A stretch of DNA of 64,000 bases from the NCBI GenBank assembly GCA_016795385.1, contig JAEUHI010000061.1:58019-122018 (forward strand), written 5' to 3'. The DNA is from Verrucomicrobiales bacterium. GTDB lineage: Bacteria; Verrucomicrobiota; Verrucomicrobiia; Verrucomicrobiales; DEV007. Made by a program: the position numbers and the translations under genes. Below are positions 1 through 10,100 of this stretch, one piece after another. Each line of letters opens with the position of its first letter. The first letter of the stretch is position 1. The notes beneath the pieces are model-generated. The model was not told the origin of the DNA. It searched no databases and saw only the letters and a program-made list of their open reading frames with translations.

Positions 1-439
1 GTTCAACTTCTTCGACTCAAGGAACCCGATCTACACCCGCGCCCGGCTCCTTCCCGCCAGCAAGATCAACAATGCGGCGATCGAGGAAGCCCTCCTCTCG
101 GATGGCTGCATCATCACGAGCGCGACGATCCGCCGCTCGATCATCGGGGTGCGTTCCGTGATCGAATCCGGCTGCGAGATCACCGACAGCATCATCATCG
201 GATCGGACTACTACCACAAGGTCCGCTTCGTCGATGGAAAGGAAATCTCTCAACCGATCAAGATCGGCGAAGGGACGAAGATCCGGCGCGCGATCATCGA
301 CAAGAACGTGACGATCGGGAAGAACGTGATCATTCATCCCCGCGACCGGGTGCATGAAGACACCGAGTGGTGCCACATCCGCGACGGCATCGTCGTCGTG
401 CCGAAGGGCAAGGTGATCCCCGACGGCACGGTCGTCTGA
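1..439 (+). CDS. glgC: Glucose-1-phosphate adenylyltransferase, C-terminal part (partial)
   Basis: This is the 3' end of a gene that begins outside the window, open in frame from base 2 with a TGA stop at 437-439. The product would make ADP-glucose from glucose-1-phosphate and ATP, the first committed step of bacterial glycogen synthesis, in the cytoplasm. The visible 145 residues are the C-terminal left-handed beta-helix: hexapeptide-like turns with repeated I-I and V-I pairs, the RSIIGVRSVIESGCEI stretch, SDYYHKV, KIGEGTKIRRAIIDKNV and the closing PKGKVIPDGTVV. This series is typical of GlgC, mainly of the plant/cyanobacterial-like branch. The catalytic N-terminal nucleotidyltransferase domain is not visible, so activity cannot be judged. 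The next gene is convergent and a hairpin lies over both ends. Confidence 0.88.
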   Translation, partial: FNFFDSRNPIYTRARLLPASKINNAAIEEALLSDGCIITSATIRRSIIGVRSVIESGCEITDSIIIGSDYYHKVRFVDGKEISQPIKIGEGTKIRRAIIDKNVTIGKNVIIHPRDRVHEDTEWCHIRDGIVVVPKGKVIPDGTVV

Positions 440-470
440 CCCTGTTGGGTCGGTGACCGGACAGGGTCAG
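436..470. terminator. Bidirectional hairpin between convergent glgC and ankyrin gene
   Basis: A perfect 10-bp inverted repeat (CTGACCCTGT at 436-445, ACAGGGTCAG at 461-470) encloses a second small stem (GGTC 448-451, GACC 455-458). It covers the stop codons of both convergent genes. There is no U-tract on either side, so it may be a terminator or a mRNA 3'-end stabiliser. Confidence 0.55.
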
Positions 471-2257
471 GGCTGGATCACCCCGTCGCGCGCGACGGTG
501 GTGACTTCCTCCGTGGCCGCATCCTTGATGACGACGGCATTGGCCCGGATGTCGAGCACCTGGTAGTCTTTCGCACCGATGCCGGGCTGGGTGGTGCGGA
601 ACACATCACCCGCCTTCACGACATAGCGGTATTGCGAATTCGGCGCGGTGAGGATGGCGTAGGTGTCGGCGGTCTGGCCGGCGGAATCTTTCACGAGCAG
701 GTGGGTCGATCCTCGCTGGGTGTCCTCGACCATGACGCGGGAGACATCGACCATGCGGCCCTTGCCTTCCTTGGAGCTGATGAAGCGGGGCGTCACTTCC
801 TTGACCTTGTAGGTCGTGCCCGGGACGACGCCACCCTCTGCGACGGCGACGCTGCCGGCGCTCTGATCGAGGCGCCGGACCGAGGCGGTGCTGCCACTGA
901 CGCCATCGACGACGAGAGGCAGGGACTCTTCATGATAAGCGGCGAGGACCATGGTCTTCACGGGAGCCTCCTCGGGCAGGCGGGAGTGGATCGTCGATCC
1001 GTTCAACGCGACGATGGGTTTTGCCTGGGCTTCTTCGCGAACCTTGCGGGTCGACTCGATGCGCGCCACCTCGGGGCTCTTCACCACCGGAGCCGCGGCG
1101 ACCGCCGGGCTCGATCCGCCCGGAACTTCGGTGGCTTTCACCGTGGTGCCCGACGCGGGCAGTGCGCCCGCGTTCGGCACGGGTGTGGCGACGAGCTTGG
1201 GCGTGCCATGGGAGCTGGCGGTGTTGGTCGCCGTGTTCGCGGTGTTCGGGGAAGCGGCGTTGGCGGGGGCGGCGTTTCCGTGGGGAGCCACGGGCGTGCC
1301 GGCGGCGTTGGCCGTGGCCGTCGCCTCCGTCTTCGGAGCCGTGGTTTTTCCGCGACTCGGTTCGCCGGCGAGCGGCATGCCTTCGAGAAGGACTTCCTCC
1401 ACCCCTTGTCCGCCGAGCGCGGCCTGGGCGCTCGCCATTTCGGTGGCGACCTTCTGACCTTGTTCCGAGGTGCCCCAAGTATCGGGGTTGTTGATGAGCT
1501 GTTCCACATTCTGGTGACCTGCGGCGAGAGCGAGATTGGCGGCGGTCTGGTTGTTCAGATCGACCGCATAGGGATTCGCCCGGTTTTGGAGGAGGACGCG
1601 GACCGCCTCGATGTTTCCTGCCGACGAAGCGATCATCAGCGGCGTCTTGCTCTCGGGACTGCGGACGCTGATGTTTGCTCCTTGGCCAAGGAGGGTGTTG
1701 AGCACCTGGGGTTTCCCACGGAAGCTGGCGACGAGGAGGGCATCATCGAGTTCCTTCGGGGCCGCGCTCGCGGCAAGGAGGGAGACGACACCGGCGTGAC
1801 CGTTGTAGGCGGCGAGGGCGAGGGCGCTCCAGTCTTCCTTGTCACGGAGAGTCGGGTCGGCACCGCGGCTCAGGAGCATGCGGGCCACTTCCTCGTGCCC
1901 TTTGTCGGCGGCGACCAAGAGGGCGTCGCGTCCATCCTGATTCACGGTCCGCGGGTCGGCGCCCAGACCGAGGATGCGCTCGACCGCCTCTTCGCGTCCG
2001 GCTTCCGCGGCTTTGATGAGGGCGGTGTTCCCAACCGCATCGGTCGCATCGACGTCGAGCCCGGCGGCCTGGAACAAATCAAAAGTCGCCACATCCCCCG
2101 AAGCAGCCGCCTTGAGAAGATCGGTGGCGGTCGCCTCATAACCCATTTTTTTCAATCCCTTGACGGCCACTTTCTGCGGATCGCTGCATCCGACCAAGAA
2201 GATCGCGAGCAAGAGCGAGGTAAGGGCAAGGACTCCGGTGATGCGAGGAGATTTCAT
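467..2257 (-). CDS. Ankyrin-repeat lipoprotein with Ala/Thr/Pro-rich linker
   Basis: A predicted exported lipoprotein of 596 residues. The frame is open further upstream to 2326, but the ATG at 2257 gives a clean signal peptide (MKSPRITGVLALTSLLLA, then lipobox LVGC), so that start is chosen. Residues about 40-270 are ankyrin repeats, visible as G-x-T-A/P-L-x-x-A-A steps such as GNTALIKAAEAG and DALLVAADKGHEEVARMLL. They are followed by a low-complexity A/T/N/P linker of about 120 residues. The C-terminal 200 residues are beta-rich with repeated short V-x-V strands; I do not recognise this fold. Ankyrin repeats bind proteins, so a role as a membrane-anchored scaffold is plausible, but no partner is evident. 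The gene is divergent from the FAD oxidoreductase gene and convergent with glgC. Confidence 0.85.
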   Translation of the reverse strand: MKSPRITGVLALTSLLLAIFLVGCSDPQKVAVKGLKKMGYEATATDLLKAAASGDVATFDLFQAAGLDVDATDAVGNTALIKAAEAGREEAVERILGLGADPRTVNQDGRDALLVAADKGHEEVARMLLSRGADPTLRDKEDWSALALAAYNGHAGVVSLLAASAAPKELDDALLVASFRGKPQVLNTLLGQGANISVRSPESKTPLMIASSAGNIEAVRVLLQNRANPYAVDLNNQTAANLALAAGHQNVEQLINNPDTWGTSEQGQKVATEMASAQAALGGQGVEEVLLEGMPLAGEPSRGKTTAPKTEATATANAAGTPVAPHGNAAPANAASPNTANTATNTASSHGTPKLVATPVPNAGALPASGTTVKATEVPGGSSPAVAAAPVVKSPEVARIESTRKVREEAQAKPIVALNGSTIHSRLPEEAPVKTMVLAAYHEESLPLVVDGVSGSTASVRRLDQSAGSVAVAEGGVVPGTTYKVKEVTPRFISSKEGKGRMVDVSRVMVEDTQRGSTHLLVKDSAGQTADTYAILTAPNSQYRYVVKAGDVFRTTQPGIGAKDYQVLDIRANAVVIKDAATEEVTTVARDGVIQP

Positions 2258-2461
2258 GGTTTTCCCGAGGATTGGCTTAAAATATGGATTCTCTCTAATT
2301 TTGTAGGCTTTTGGGTCTTGTGACAATCATTTATTTTATAAATCTTAAATATTTGGAACTTTGAGCCTTTTCCTCAGAGATCCTGCATTCGCCGCCCGGA
2401 CAGTGGAAAAGTGAGGGTCCACATTGGCAGGTGGGTAAATCCGGCGCACTGTTGCGGCCCC
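2258..2461. promoter_or_regulatory. AT-rich divergent promoter region
   Basis: This 204-bp gap separates the leftward lipoprotein gene from the rightward FAD oxidoreductase gene. It contains the only clearly AT-rich patch in this part of the window (about 2320-2355, with TTATTTTATAAATC), as expected for back-to-back promoters. I cannot assign single -35/-10 pairs with certainty. Confidence 0.4.
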
Positions 2462-3511
2462 GTGAAAACCGATTTTCTCATCGTAGGCCAGGGTCTGGCC
2501 GGTTCTCTTCTCGCCTGGAACCTGATCGAAGCCGGTCAGCGTGTCCTCGTGGTGGACCGCGACGAGCCCGACACCTCCTCGAAAGTCGCGGCGGGTCTGG
2601 TGACACCCCTTACAGGAGCACGCTTCAACCTGCCTCCGGGCTTGGAGGAACGACTCGATTTTGCCCGAAGCTTTTACTGGAGGCACGAAGAGCTTTCCGG
2701 CCTGCGCTTTTTCCACCATCGTCGCATCGTCCGGATTTTTCGCGGCGAGGAAGAGGCCCAGGTTTGGGCAAAGCGGCTCGCCACCGAGGGGGAACGCTAC
2801 GCGCGCTTCCATGCTCCGCTGGAAATCGACACCACCCGCATCCTCGCTCCGTGGGGGGGCTTTGAAATGCGCGAAGGCGGCTGGCTCGATGTGCCGGGCT
2901 TTCTCGAATACACCCGCCAGGCCCTCCTCGAACGCGCCTCCTACGCGATCGGTCGGGTCGATTCGCACGAGGTCGAGGTCCTGCCCTCCGGGGTCGCATG
3001 GAAGAACGTGACGGCCTCCGCAGTGGTGTTTTGTGAGGGTTGGCGGGGGGGGCAGAACCGCTTCTTCGATTGGATTCCCGTTCGCCCGACGCCCGGCGAC
3101 ATCCTCGATCTGACGATGCCGGATCTCGATGACGAGACGCGGATCCTCAACAAGGGCGGTTGGATCATTCCCCAAGGCGGGGGACGGTTCCGTGCGGGAT
3201 CGACGTATCGCCCTGTCGGAGCCGCGGCGGAAATCACCGGGGCCGGTCGCGCGGAAGTGCTCGCGAAAGTCGCGGGGATCACACCGATGGTCCCGGAAGT
3301 GACCGGACACCGGTGCGCGATCCGTCCGACGATCCGCCGCAGCCAGGTCTTCATGGGACGCCATCCCGCCCAGGACCGCGTCGCCTTTTTCAACGGCCTC
3401 GGGTCGAAAGGCGTCCTCAATGGCCCTTGGCACGCAGCCCGGCTCGCCGACCACCTTCTGCGAGAGACACCGCTGCCGCCCGAAACGGATGTGCGGCATC
3501 ATTTCCATTGA
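2462..3511 (+). CDS. FAD-dependent oxidoreductase (DAO fold), MnmC(o)/MnmL-like candidate
   Basis: A flavoprotein of the glycine/D-amino-acid oxidase fold, 349 residues from the GTG at 2462. That start is preferred over the upstream ATG at 2411 because it places the dinucleotide-binding motif at the N terminus (TDFLIVGQGLAGSLLAW, the GxGxxG Rossmann signature). VLVVDRDEP follows as the second strand with the acidic ribose-binding residue, and the C-terminal FAD-contact region has FFNGLGSKGVLNGPWHA. The next gene, 29 bp downstream, is a YtqB/MnmM-type tRNA methyltransferase. In Escherichia coli a DAO-fold oxidase and a methyltransferase are fused in MnmC, which matures cmnm5(s2)U34 of tRNA. 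In Bacillus subtilis, separate proteins do this. The pairing suggests this enzyme is the oxidase partner. That is inference; the sequence alone shows only an amine-oxidising flavoprotein. Confidence 0.8.
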   Translation: MKTDFLIVGQGLAGSLLAWNLIEAGQRVLVVDRDEPDTSSKVAAGLVTPLTGARFNLPPGLEERLDFARSFYWRHEELSGLRFFHHRRIVRIFRGEEEAQVWAKRLATEGERYARFHAPLEIDTTRILAPWGGFEMREGGWLDVPGFLEYTRQALLERASYAIGRVDSHEVEVLPSGVAWKNVTASAVVFCEGWRGGQNRFFDWIPVRPTPGDILDLTMPDLDDETRILNKGGWIIPQGGGRFRAGSTYRPVGAAAEITGAGRAEVLAKVAGITPMVPEVTGHRCAIRPTIRRSQVFMGRHPAQDRVAFFNGLGSKGVLNGPWHAARLADHLLRETPLPPETDVRHHFH

Positions 3512-3540
3512 ATCCCCTGCCCTCTTCCAATCCGATTTCC

Positions 3541-4104
3541 ATGCCACTGCCCCGCGTCACCGAGATCGCCCATCTCCTCGTGAAGCGATGTCTCGCTCCC
3601 GGCGGCCATGCCGTCGATGCCACGGTCGGGAATGGACACGATACCTGTTTCCTTGCCGGATTGGTCGGTCCGGGAGGTCGCGTGGATGGCTTCGACATCC
3701 AGCCCGAAGCCATTGCGCGGACGCGGGAGAAAACCACGGGCTTCCCCCAGGTGCATCTGCATCATCTCGGCCACGAGCTCATGGGCGAACGGGTGCCGGA
3801 GCCGGTGGAGGTCGTGATGTTCAACCTCGGTTATCTGCCGTCAGGGGACAAATCGGTCATCACGGTCCCCTCTTCGACTTTGACGGCACTCGATGCCGCG
3901 GTGGCACTGTTGAAGGAGGGCGGACTCCTCGTCGTGGTCGTTTATCCCGGACACGACGGAGGCGCGGAGGAAGCCACCGAGGTCGACCGATGGTTTGCCC
4001 GGCTTTCCCCGGAGACCCACCGGGTCGTGCACTTCGGCCCGCCGGAGACGGATGACCGGAAAAGAGAATCGCCCTACCTCCTCGCCGCGTGGCGGGAAAG
4101 ATAG
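3541..4104 (+). CDS. mnmM: YtqB/MnmM-type SAM-dependent tRNA methyltransferase
   Basis: A class I SAM methyltransferase of the family formerly called 'putative rRNA methylase', 187 residues from ATG 3541. Motif I is VDATVGNGHDT, the acidic loop after strand 2 is GFDIQP, and the family signature NLGYLPSGDK occupies the motif IV position. STLTALDAAVALL and VVVYPGHDGG-x-E follow, all matching the YtqB family closely. B. subtilis YtqB (MnmM) methylates the aminomethyl group of nm5(s2)U34 in tRNA to give mnm5(s2)U34, acting in the cytoplasm on the wobble base of Glu, Gln and Lys tRNAs. The gene sits 29 bp after the DAO-fold oxidoreductase and is probably co-transcribed with it. It converges on the giant exoprotein gene 42 bp away. 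The family call is firm; the exact tRNA substrate is by analogy. Confidence 0.88.
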   Translation: MPLPRVTEIAHLLVKRCLAPGGHAVDATVGNGHDTCFLAGLVGPGGRVDGFDIQPEAIARTREKTTGFPQVHLHHLGHELMGERVPEPVEVVMFNLGYLPSGDKSVITVPSSTLTALDAAVALLKEGGLLVVVVYPGHDGGAEEATEVDRWFARLSPETHRVVHFGPPETDDRKRESPYLLAAWRER

Positions 4105-4146
4105 GGCGATCGGAATCTTCGTTGGAATTGCAGGTCTCAGCCAGAA

Positions 4147-7100
4147 TCACTCGGCCCCTTGGGCGTTGTTCTCCGTGCCGTTCTCCTGACCGGCCTGCTC
4201 TTCGAGAATCTGGAGCTGGCGGCGGAGGACATCCTCTTCTTCATCCGACCCCATTCCGGCGGCGTTGTTGAAGTTGTAGATGCTCTCTCCGTTCGGCCCG
4301 TATTGCTCGTAGCCTTCGTAGAAGATGGAGGTCGTGCCGGGGGCGCTGAAGACCACCTCTTGATCCCGGAGCCAATCATCAATGACGCGGTCATCGAGGA
4401 TCGTATCGCGATAATCGGGTGCCGGCGGTACGGGCGGAACCGGAGGCTCGGGCGGAAGCGGCGGAGTCGGAGGCGTGCCCTGAACAATCGTGTCGAAGTA
4501 GAAGGCATAAGCCCCCGCCGTGGCCGGAGCCGGGCCCGAACCGAAGGTGGAATCGTGCTCGCCAAGTTGCGTGGTGCCCGAGGTGGTTTGGATGAAGTTC
4601 GCGTATTCATCGGCACCCTTCGACGGATTTGGATCGCTCAGACCACCGGTGTAGGCGACGCCGTTCATCAGGGCACCGGCGGCCACCTGATTGTTGGCGC
4701 GGCGCGGCAGGTAGAAACGGATCTCGTCCCCGGAGAACTCGCTCGTCGCATTCGCGACGAGATTGCCGCCGGCGGGGTTGGCGGGGTTCGCGGCGCTCAC
4801 GGCCAACTGGGTCGTGCCAGCGGACGTGGCATTCGACGTGCTGTTGGTGTGTCCGACGAGGGCTTGGTTCATCACGATGCTGCCGTCGGCAGCCACCTCG
4901 ATGTTGCCCGTCCGCGATCCCGAGCCGGCAGCGGCTCCGAAGCCGCCACGCATATCGTCGCCGTGTCCGATCTTCGCGTAGGCTCCGCTCGTGGCGGAGG
5001 AGGGTGCGGCGAGATTGGCATCGCCACCCACGGCCACGGTGATGTCGCCGGACATGTCCCCGGTCACGAGACCACCGCCATGTCCGATCTGGGCAAAGCC
5101 GTTGAGTCCGGTTCCGCCGGTGATTTCGAGGGACTCGCCCACGTTCACGACAACGTCGCCGCCGAGGGTGCCCCCGGACGAGCCAGCGCCGCCATGTCCA
5201 ATGATCGCGAAGGCCTGGTTGGCGCTGCCGCCTTGCACCGTCAGGTTCCCAGCGACATCCAGCGTGATCGGCTGATCGGCAACGATCCCGTTGTATCCTT
5301 GGCCGCCGTGACCGATCTGGGCGGCGGAAAGATTTCCGGCGCCCGCCGCGACGGAGAGGTCGCCGACCGTGGTGGTCACATCGATGCTGCCGGTGAGCGT
5401 TCCGACACCGGTCCGTCCCCCATGTCCGATCTGGGCACCGGAACGGAAGCCAGCGCCGGCCTCGACGGAAACTTCCTCGGCCTCGAGCGTGATGTCTCCG
5501 GTCTTGTTGCCGAAGGCTGAATCACCACCGTGACCGATCTGGGCGTAGGCCGCTTGGGAGGCGGCACCACCGCCGCTCACGGCGAGCACGCCGATCGTTC
5601 CCGTAGCGGTAATGTCACCTGTGACCGTCCCGGTATAGGACGCGCCGCCGTGGCCGATCTGGGCATAAGCGGCGTTGTTGTCGCCGGCGGACACCATGAG
5701 GGATCCTGCATTTGCGAAATCAAGATTGATATCCGCCTGGACCGGAGCGGAAGTCGCACCGGAGCCGCCATGGCCGATCTGGGTGAAGGCGCCCGACTGC
5801 GCGGAGCTCTCCAGCACGAGGCCGCTCGCACCGACTCCGACGTTGATCGTTCCGTTGATCAAGGCATTCGAAGTGCCGCGGAAGCCCAGCTGCGCGTAGG
5901 CACCTGCGGCGTTCCCCGAGCGGAGCGCCGCTCCATCGCCAAGGAGATTGGTTTCTCCGAGGGCCGCTCCCACCGCGATCGGCGTCGTCTGGGTCCCGTC
6001 ACCGATGGCGACCACGCCACCGTTGTTGGTGTAGGACGCCGTATCCGCGGCAACCGCGCTGTAGTCCAGGGCGAGAGCCGAAATCGGCGGGAAGATCGCC
6101 GGGTTGATCGTCTCCGCGAGCCCGGTCGTGCCATCCCAACCCGCGACGAGATTGAGAGAGCCCGTTCCGGCATTCTGAAGCGAAGTCATCACGGTGGTGT
6201 TGCCTGAAGCGAACAACTCGATCGCATTGGCGGAATTGTAGTTCAGTGCCGGGCCGTTCACGACCAGGTTCCCATTCGTCACCCCGATCTCGGCGGTGGC
6301 CACGCCGATCACGTTCGCGATCATGCCGGTGATGCCGGTAGCATTCCCCGTCGTGTCGATTTGGCCGGTGACCAGAGCCAGTCTGGAAGCACCGGTGACC
6401 CCGGCTGCACCACGGTGACCAATGAACGCGGTCGAGGCACCATCGGCCAACTGGGTCAGACCGTCGACGCGGACGAGGACATTGCCTTCGCGAAGTCCGG
6501 TCGTGAAACCACCGGCATCGGCGATGCCACCGTTGCCGACGAGCGCGTAACCCCGTGCGGTGGTGCCACCGGTGAGGCTCAAGCCATCGGCGCTCACGAT
6601 CTGGATTTCGCCGCTGAAGTCGCCATTGCGTCCTCCGCCGCCCTGTCCGATCTGCGAGTAGGCGCGATCGCCACCTCCAGCAAGGGAGATACCACCCGTC
6701 GTCGTGACCACATTCACTGGTCCGGTCACAGTTCCGGTCGGAAGTGCTCCCGCACCCGTCGCTCCACCGCCGGATCCGATCTGGGTGTAGGCACCGAGCC
6801 CGGCTCCCGAGGTCATCGCCACGCTCGCTCCGCGCACGGAGACCGTCGCATTGACCTTGTTGCCGTCCGAGCCGGCTCCACCCGAGCCAATCTGGGAATA
6901 GGTGTCGCTGTTCGCCCCACCCGTCAACGAAACGGCTCCTGCGGCCGTGACGGTGGTCGTGCCGGTATGGACGCCATCGGCATTGAGGCCTCCCGCACCG
7001 ATCTGGGTGAAGGCACCGGCACCGCCCGAAGCGGAGTTGAGGGTTACGACACCGGCCGAATTCACCGAAACCGTGGCCGAAATGTCGCCGGGGAGATTGG

Positions 7101-10100
7101 AACCACCCGTGCCGATCATCGAATAGGCATTCGCTCCGGAACCGGAGGTGGCGGTGATACCGCCGGTCGTGGTGGTGACCAGGGTGTCTCCGGTAACGGC
7201 ACCGGTCGAGATGTTGTTGCCTCCGGTCAAGCCGCCACCTGAACCGATCTGGGTGAAGGCGGAGGCTCCGCTGCCGCCATTCATGGTGACCGATGTGCCT
7301 GTGACGCTGGTGCCGGCATTGACCTTGACACCATCTCCACCCGATCCGCCGAGACCGATCATGGCGTAGTTGTTGGAATTCGAACCACCCGTGATGACAA
7401 TATCACCCGCGGCGTTGACGACCGTGGAAAGACCGGTGTTCCCGGAAAGAGCGCCATCGGCGATCAATCCGCCCCCACCGATCTGGGCGAAGGCATGCGC
7501 TCCGGCCCCGGCGGCGGAAAGGATGACACCGCCCGTGGTCGCCGTGACACTCGTGGTGGTGTTGATGAGACCCGATCCGAAATCGCTCAGATCACTCCGG
7601 ATTCCCGAGCCCGCACCGATCTGGGCGTTTGCCGCGGCCCCGGCACCCGCGACCACCTCGAGGCTGGCGCCGCGAATCGTCGTATTGCCGTTTTTGCTTC
7701 CGTCCTGTGCCGCGCCGCCGATGCCGATCTGGGCGAATGACTCCGCGCCGCTGCCGCCGTTCACGGTGATGGCACCGCCCCCGGCCGGATCGCCGTTCAA
7801 GGGATTGACGTTGACGAAGACGTTGCCTTCGAGGTTTCCATCCGCGTTGTATCCGCCCGAGCCGATCTGCACCGACGAACGAAGGCCGCTGCCGCCGTTC
7901 AGATCGATCCCGACCCCGACGACGCTCACGAGGTCTCCAGCCGCGCCGAAGTTTCCGGTGGATTCGTGACCACCGAGTCCGATCTGGACATATCCGTCCG
8001 ACCCGCTGTTGGCTCCATTCAAGGTGACCAGTCCGGACGAAAGCAAGGCAACAGATCCCGTCGCGGCTCCATCGTTTTCATCGCCGCCGTGACCGATCTG
8101 CACGTAGTTGTCGCCACCGGTGCTGGTGCCGCCCGAGAGGGTCGCGGAGCTCACCCCGCCGACCACGACATTGCCCGACTTCACGTGGGTGCCGGTATTG
8201 TTGCTGCTGCCACCGTGACCGAACTGCGCGTAGGCATCGTTGGCCGCCCCGGTTCCCCCGGTCATGGTGAGAGCCCCGGCCGCACCGGTCACCTGGTTGG
8301 TGAGGAAGCTGTAATTCAGACCGACGTTTCCGCCAAAGGTCCCGGTGGCCAGGTGGCCGCCGTGTCCGACCTGGGCGTAGGTCTCGTTCTGGCTGCCCGC
8401 CGTGAGGGCGATCGCTCCGCCGACGGAAAGCGCGATGTCGCCGGTGCTGTTTCCGGCCGCGGCATTGCCTCCGTGACCGATCTGGGCGGCCGCGCCCGCG
8501 ACGCTGCCACCGAGGAGCGAGAGGGGTCCCACCGCGGTGACCGTGATCGTGCCCGACTTCGCTCCGTTGTGGAGACGACCGCCATGTCCGATCTGACCAT
8601 AGGTCCCGCCGGTGCCACCGGTGCCGCCCGAGACCTGGACGAGACCACTGGAATTCACCGAGACGTTGCCCCCGAAGGTCGCAATGGCCCGTTCCCCCGC
8701 ATGCCCGATCTGGGCGAAGGCGTCGGTGTTGCTGCCCCCGATGACGCGGACGTTCGCGGCGCGCTGGATGGAGACGTCTCCGGTCGCGGAGACGTCGCCC
8801 ACATTCGCATTGCCGTCGGTCCGGGCACCGCCATGGCCGATCGTGGCGCTGGCATTGGTGCCGCTACCACCAGACAGGGTGATGTCACCCGTTCCGGTTC
8901 CGGCAGTGTTGTTGATCGTGATCGAGGAATTCGGCACCGTCAGATTGAGGGCGTTGAAACCACCGTGGCCGATCTGGGTATAAGCCTGGTTGCCACCCGA
9001 AGCGAGGCTGATCGCTCCGATGGAATTGACGGTGATGTTGGCCGAGGAAACCACTCCGCTCGCATCGGCACCGCCGTGACCGATTTGCGCGAAGGCCCGC
9101 TCCGTGGAGCCCGCGGCAAGGGAGATCGCATTCGCGGTGACATTGATGGCACCCGACTTGGCACCATCGCTTTGCTGGCCGCCGTTGCCGATCTGGGCGC
9201 TGCGCCGTGTGCCGACGCCACCCGTCATGTTGAGATTGCCGCCGACACTCACGGTGACCGATCCGTTGATGGTGCCATCGGCATTGAGGCCGCCCGCACC
9301 GATCTGGGTGGAGGAGGCGAGCGACGAATTCATCGTCAGATCCCCGCCGACCGTGGTCACCGAGGTGTTGCTGGTGATCGTGTTGGCACTGCCAAGCGCT
9401 GCGGCACCTCCATCGATACCGGATCCACCCGCTCCGATCTGGACATAGCTGCGGGTCCCGGAACTGGTGGCCCCCATGCTGATTCCGCCGGCGGTCGCAT
9501 TCACGGTGACGTTGCCGTTGATGCTCCCCAGCGCGGGAGTCGCGGCTCCAACGCCGGTGGTGCCGCCGCCGGCACCGATCTGGACGTAGGCACCGCTGCC
9601 GCTACCGGAATTCATCGTGAAGGAAGTTCCCGAGACATTGGTGGTCGAGGTGATGGTGTTGGTCGCCGCCGAACCATTGATCCCGGCACCACCGGCACCA
9701 ATCTGGCTGAAGGCGGATCCACCCGATCCGCCATTCATCGCGATGGTGCCGGACATCATCACGGACACATCGCCGGTGATGTTGCCCAGGGCGAGGTTAC
9801 CCCCTCCGGTCGCACCGCCGCCGGCGCCGATCTGGGTGTAGGCGCTGGTGTTGCTGCCGGCCGTCATGACGAGATTCGTCCCCGTGAGGGTGGTGGCCGC
9901 ATTGGAAATGGTGCCGTCATTGCCCGATCCGCCCGCGCCGATGCGTGCATAGGCGTTGGATTGGGCACCCGCGGTGAGCGATACGGCTCCAGCCGAGTTC
10001 ACCGTGGTGGTTCCGGAGATGGCACCATCACTGACGAGCCCCCCGTTGCCAATCTGTGCGAAAGCCTGGGTTCCCGCCGGGGCCGAGTTCATCGTGACTC

